From the NCBI GenBank assembly GCA_047974625.1, contig JBKECK010000079.1:1-64000 (forward strand): DNA of 64,000 nucleotides, in the 5' to 3' direction. The position numbers and the translations under genes are program-made. The notes under the pieces were generated by a model. It was not told the origin of the DNA, did no database searches, and was given only the letters and a program-made list of their open reading frames with translations. Below are positions 62,601 to 64,000 of this stretch, in pieces. The number at the start of each line of letters is the position of its first letter. Positions within the stretch are counted from its first letter, which is position 1. This DNA comes from CADEDH01 sp047974625. Its GTDB lineage: Bacteria > Actinomycetota > Acidimicrobiia > Acidimicrobiales > SZUA-35.

Positions 62601-64000
62601 CGCCCCTCGACCCCACATCGGCCGACACCGACACCGACACCATCCCCAACTGGCGGGATCCGGACGATGACGGCGATGGGGTACCGAGCCTCACCGAGTT
62701 CAACGACGCCAACTCCGATGGCGTCGCCGACATCGTGGCGTCGGGGACCGACGCCAACGGCAACGGCTTGGACGACGCCTTCGAGGTGCCCCGGATCCCG
62801 CCCGACACCGACGGCGACACCGTCCCCAACCACCTCGATCCCGATGACGACGGCGATGGCACCCCGACCCTGACCGAAGGCACCGGCAACACCTTCGGCG
62901 GCCCGGCCCCCGACTACCTCGAGTTCAACGACGTCACCCCGCCTGCGCCGGCCGTGATCACCAGCCCAACCGACGGGTCGACCCTGGCCACCACCGCCCC
63001 GATCGTGTCCGGCACGGTCGAGCCGGGGGCCACGGTGCAGGTGAAGGATGCCGGGGGGACGACCCTGTGCACCGCCACCGCGACCGGCAGCGGGGACTGG
63101 TCTTGTGTGGCCGAGGGGCTGTCCCAGGGGGCCGGCACCCTCACCGCCTGGGCCAGTGACCCGTCCGGCAACCAGGCCGCCCCGTCGACGCCGGTTGCTG
63201 TCACCGTAGACAGTCTCGCCCCCGAGCGGCCGGTCATCACCGACCCGGCGGCCACCACATCGTGGAACTACCCGACGCCGACGATCCGGGGCACCGGCGA
63301 GCCGGGCGCCACCATCACCGTGACTGAAGGCACCCAGACCCTGTGCACCACCACCGTTTCTGTCGGGGGCAGTTGGAGCTGCCTCCCCACTCCACTGGCC
63401 GACGGTGTCCACAGCATCGTCGCCACGGCCACTGACCCCGCCGGCAACGTCTCGCCGACCAGTAGCGCCGTCGATTTCGTGATCGACCAGGTGCCTCCCG
63501 TTGATCCGGTCATCACCGCCCCGGTGGAGGGCTCGACGGTGGGAACCGGATCGGTGCTCATCGAAGGGACGGCCGAACCGGGGAGCAACATCACCGTCAG
63601 CTCCAACTATGACGCGATCTGTTTCACGCTGACCAGCACCACCGGATACTGGAGCTGTATACCCCCCATCCCGCTGACGGAGGGCTTGCACACGATCGAG
63701 GCCACCAGCACCGACAACGGCGGGAACGTCGCCAATCTGAGCACCCAGGTCACCTTCACCGTGGCCACGGGCACTCCGTATGTGCAGATCACATCCCCGG
63801 TTCACGGCATGGTCACCAACAATCCGACGGTGACGATCAGCGGTACCACCTCCGTCGTCAGCGGCACCGTCGACGTTCTCGAGGCCGGCTCTATCGTATG
63901 TAGTGCGGTGGTGAGCGGCGGGCAATGGACGTGCACCCCCGCTGCTCCCTTCACCCTTGGTGATCACACGGTTACGGCCGACAGCGGCGGCACGATGAGC
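59627..64000 (+). CDS. Giant exported VCBS/TSP3/Ig-like repeat protein, 3' end beyond the window
   Basis: At least 1,458 codons, open to the last base. The ATG follows GGGAG. A signal peptide ends near residue 50 (VPASVAVADTD). Then come FG-GAP/VCBS-like repeats (about 105-415) of the form VDVNNDGIIDIAYAEAV, a first block of calcium-binding TSP3-like repeats (415-475; DTDGDGLFNCQDDDDDNDG), a second VCBS block (480-825), a longer TSP3-like block (825-1100; units of DTDGDGIPDxxDxDDDxDGI), and at least four Ig-like repeats of about 90 residues from 1103 (GTVEPGATVQV, GTGEPGATITV, GTAEPGSNITV). The EC-xP-VYLR to TSP3 unit is duplicated. It is probably a calcium-stiffened surface adhesin; a C-terminal anchor may lie beyond the window. 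Confidence 0.88.
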   Translation, partial: MTETTLAAEAPSTSRVARRRGAASAWAAWRSAVALMLVTAGIAVVPASVAVADTDPLADSVECATPPLLSVANVSPSVYLRYFSAGATPATWNTTQIETNPSSVVLGVGEGSEEAGAWVDLTGDGISDWVNLNDNSAVHQATVFPGRADGTFATTPVTTVFPTAAAFHTGVNINESTGLVDVNNDGIIDIAYAEAVFGTYSRLVTYPGNGDGTFRTEATVTDVLPMNSLRAGDAASEAGFWADVDRDGNIDYVNADGTGDRVDVHRGLGNGTFSATAVTSTMPAAFTAGSVGTAVITGLRDLTGDGILDLVSANSGPKTFQVWPGVGDGTFSNSAITTTVTGTLTTARDSVQTGWYVDVNADGKVDYVNAGSSIEMYAGNGDGTFATASTSFTIPMFTPGVTTQRYAAFNLGAIDTDGDGLFNCQDDDDDNDGILTVDELGPGGTIIDSDADGVPDYLDRDPTAPVDRDGDGVPDPVECVAPTPVYLRETVGAAFYPVNRFGGVDTPAVDDPNVAAGFLVGFQTARFADVRDLNGDGRVDLLTATDTTAPKIVVYLGDGPNSFDFANPVTTTYTVGAINIGDGTAESTGLLDMTGDGRLDLVWANSTGTVEVIAGNGDGTFAATRVTSTLTSPGAGYASGYSTYFADTNHDGIGDVVYAPDAGTVRVWRGIAGGIVTSTPVTTVMASSGADRFLSGTDATIEGSFLADVNGDGSPDLINGINTGTISVWLGNGDSTFSTTVITTLVESTLFKPYLYAFAATMLGDFNADGRNDIVVGLDNSQITVWFGAGDGTFGAGRVTNSVGAANIRWGADTSRVTRLDTSGSDADGDGIPNCSDADDDNDGILTRYEIGSGGSLTDTDGDGIPDYRDPDDDNDSLLTRDENPDPNHDGNPADAADVDANGVPDYRQMPPDTDGDGIPDSADLDDDGDGIPDTAEGSGAVDTDGDTIPDSLDADSDGDSIPDWLEAGGADANSDGHADGADANSDGVIDTPLDPTSADTDTDTIPNWRDPDDDGDGVPSLTEFNDANSDGVADIVASGTDANGNGLDDAFEVPRIPPDTDGDTVPNHLDPDDDGDGTPTLTEGTGNTFGGPAPDYLEFNDVTPPAPAVITSPTDGSTLATTAPIVSGTVEPGATVQVKDAGGTTLCTATATGSGDWSCVAEGLSQGAGTLTAWASDPSGNQAAPSTPVAVTVDSLAPERPVITDPAATTSWNYPTPTIRGTGEPGATITVTEGTQTLCTTTVSVGGSWSCLPTPLADGVHSIVATATDPAGNVSPTSSAVDFVIDQVPPVDPVITAPVEGSTVGTGSVLIEGTAEPGSNITVSSNYDAICFTLTSTTGYWSCIPPIPLTEGLHTIEATSTDNGGNVANLSTQVTFTVATGTPYVQITSPVHGMVTNNPTVTISGTTSVVSGTVDVLEAGSIVCSAVVSGGQWTCTPAAPFTLGDHTVTADSGGTMS

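Noticed and set aside
60560..63967. A 1,135-codon open frame on the minus strand
   Set aside because: It is the shadow of the giant plus-strand repeat gene, whose Asp/Gly/Thr-rich codons leave few stops on the other strand. Its product has no recognisable domain and is a translation of the reversed repeats.

Overview
The window is chromosomal DNA from a very G+C-rich Gram-positive bacterium of the Actinomycetota. The lines of evidence are frequent GTG starts, strings of ATGA/GTGA start-stop overlaps, several apparently leaderless starts, a DUF222/HNH protein, an F420-type LLM oxidoreductase, DUF2510, repeated acyl-CoA dehydrogenases, and a PknG-type kinase with a GlnX-like sensor. The metabolic flavour (many acyl-CoA dehydrogenases, form II Cox-like hydroxylase, F420 enzymes) would suit an Acidimicrobiia-like lineage, but that placement is inference. 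No rRNA, convincing tRNA, CRISPR array or intact mobile element was seen.

Layout. 0-3 kb: a divergent nitrilase-superfamily enzyme, a DUF222/HNH protein, and a wrecked IS30-family transposase in a repeat-rich gap. 3-9.3 kb: two acyl-CoA dehydrogenases flanking a fused hydantoinase/5-oxoprolinase. 9.3-20 kb: the most interesting block, a PknG-type signalling cassette. Its left arm (minus strand) encodes a GlnX-like membrane sensor, a PotD-like Tat lipoprotein and a PLP amino-acid decarboxylase. Its right arm (plus strand) encodes a helical protein, the PknG-like kinase, a PP2C phosphatase, a vWA protein and an FHA protein. The arms diverge from a 45-bp gap. 20-32 kb: ABC-F ATPase, SDR, alanine dehydrogenase, acyl-CoA dehydrogenase-like protein, AlkB-like dioxygenase, cNMP-binding protein, LLM oxidoreductase, a double alpha/beta hydrolase, an SMP-30-like lactonase and an APH-type kinase.

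32-47.6 kb: a 1,042-residue DUF2510-linker-AIM24 protein; a coxS-L-M-type molybdenum hydroxylase operon preceded by striking palindromes; a complete OpuC/ProU-type osmoprotectant importer; and a heterodimeric ABC exporter with complementary degenerate ATP sites. 47.7-50.8 kb: three Tad-type genes (TadE-like, TadG-like, CpaE-like) without the secretion ATPase or platform proteins. 51-54.5 kb: an HTH-citrate synthase fusion, a HAD hydrolase and a second citrate synthase with a dyad-rich upstream region. 54.5-58.3 kb: a four-gene assimilatory sulfate reduction/siroheme operon (sulfite reductase, APS reductase, precorrin-2 dehydrogenase, uroporphyrinogen-III methyltransferase) with a readable promoter and inverted repeat. 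58.4-64 kb: a secreted metzincin protease and, divergently, the first 1,458 codons of a giant exported protein built of VCBS/FG-GAP, calcium-binding TSP3-like and Ig-like repeats that runs off the window.

How the genes work together. The PknG cassette looks like a complete sense-kinase-phosphatase-FHA relay whose ligand-binding protein has been exchanged for a polyamine-type binding protein and linked to a decarboxylase. The sulfur operon makes sulfide from APS together with the siroheme its reductase needs. The paired citrate synthases suggest feedback control by a catalytic fold turned DNA-binding sensor. Identifications rest on reading motifs and gene order; no database search was run.
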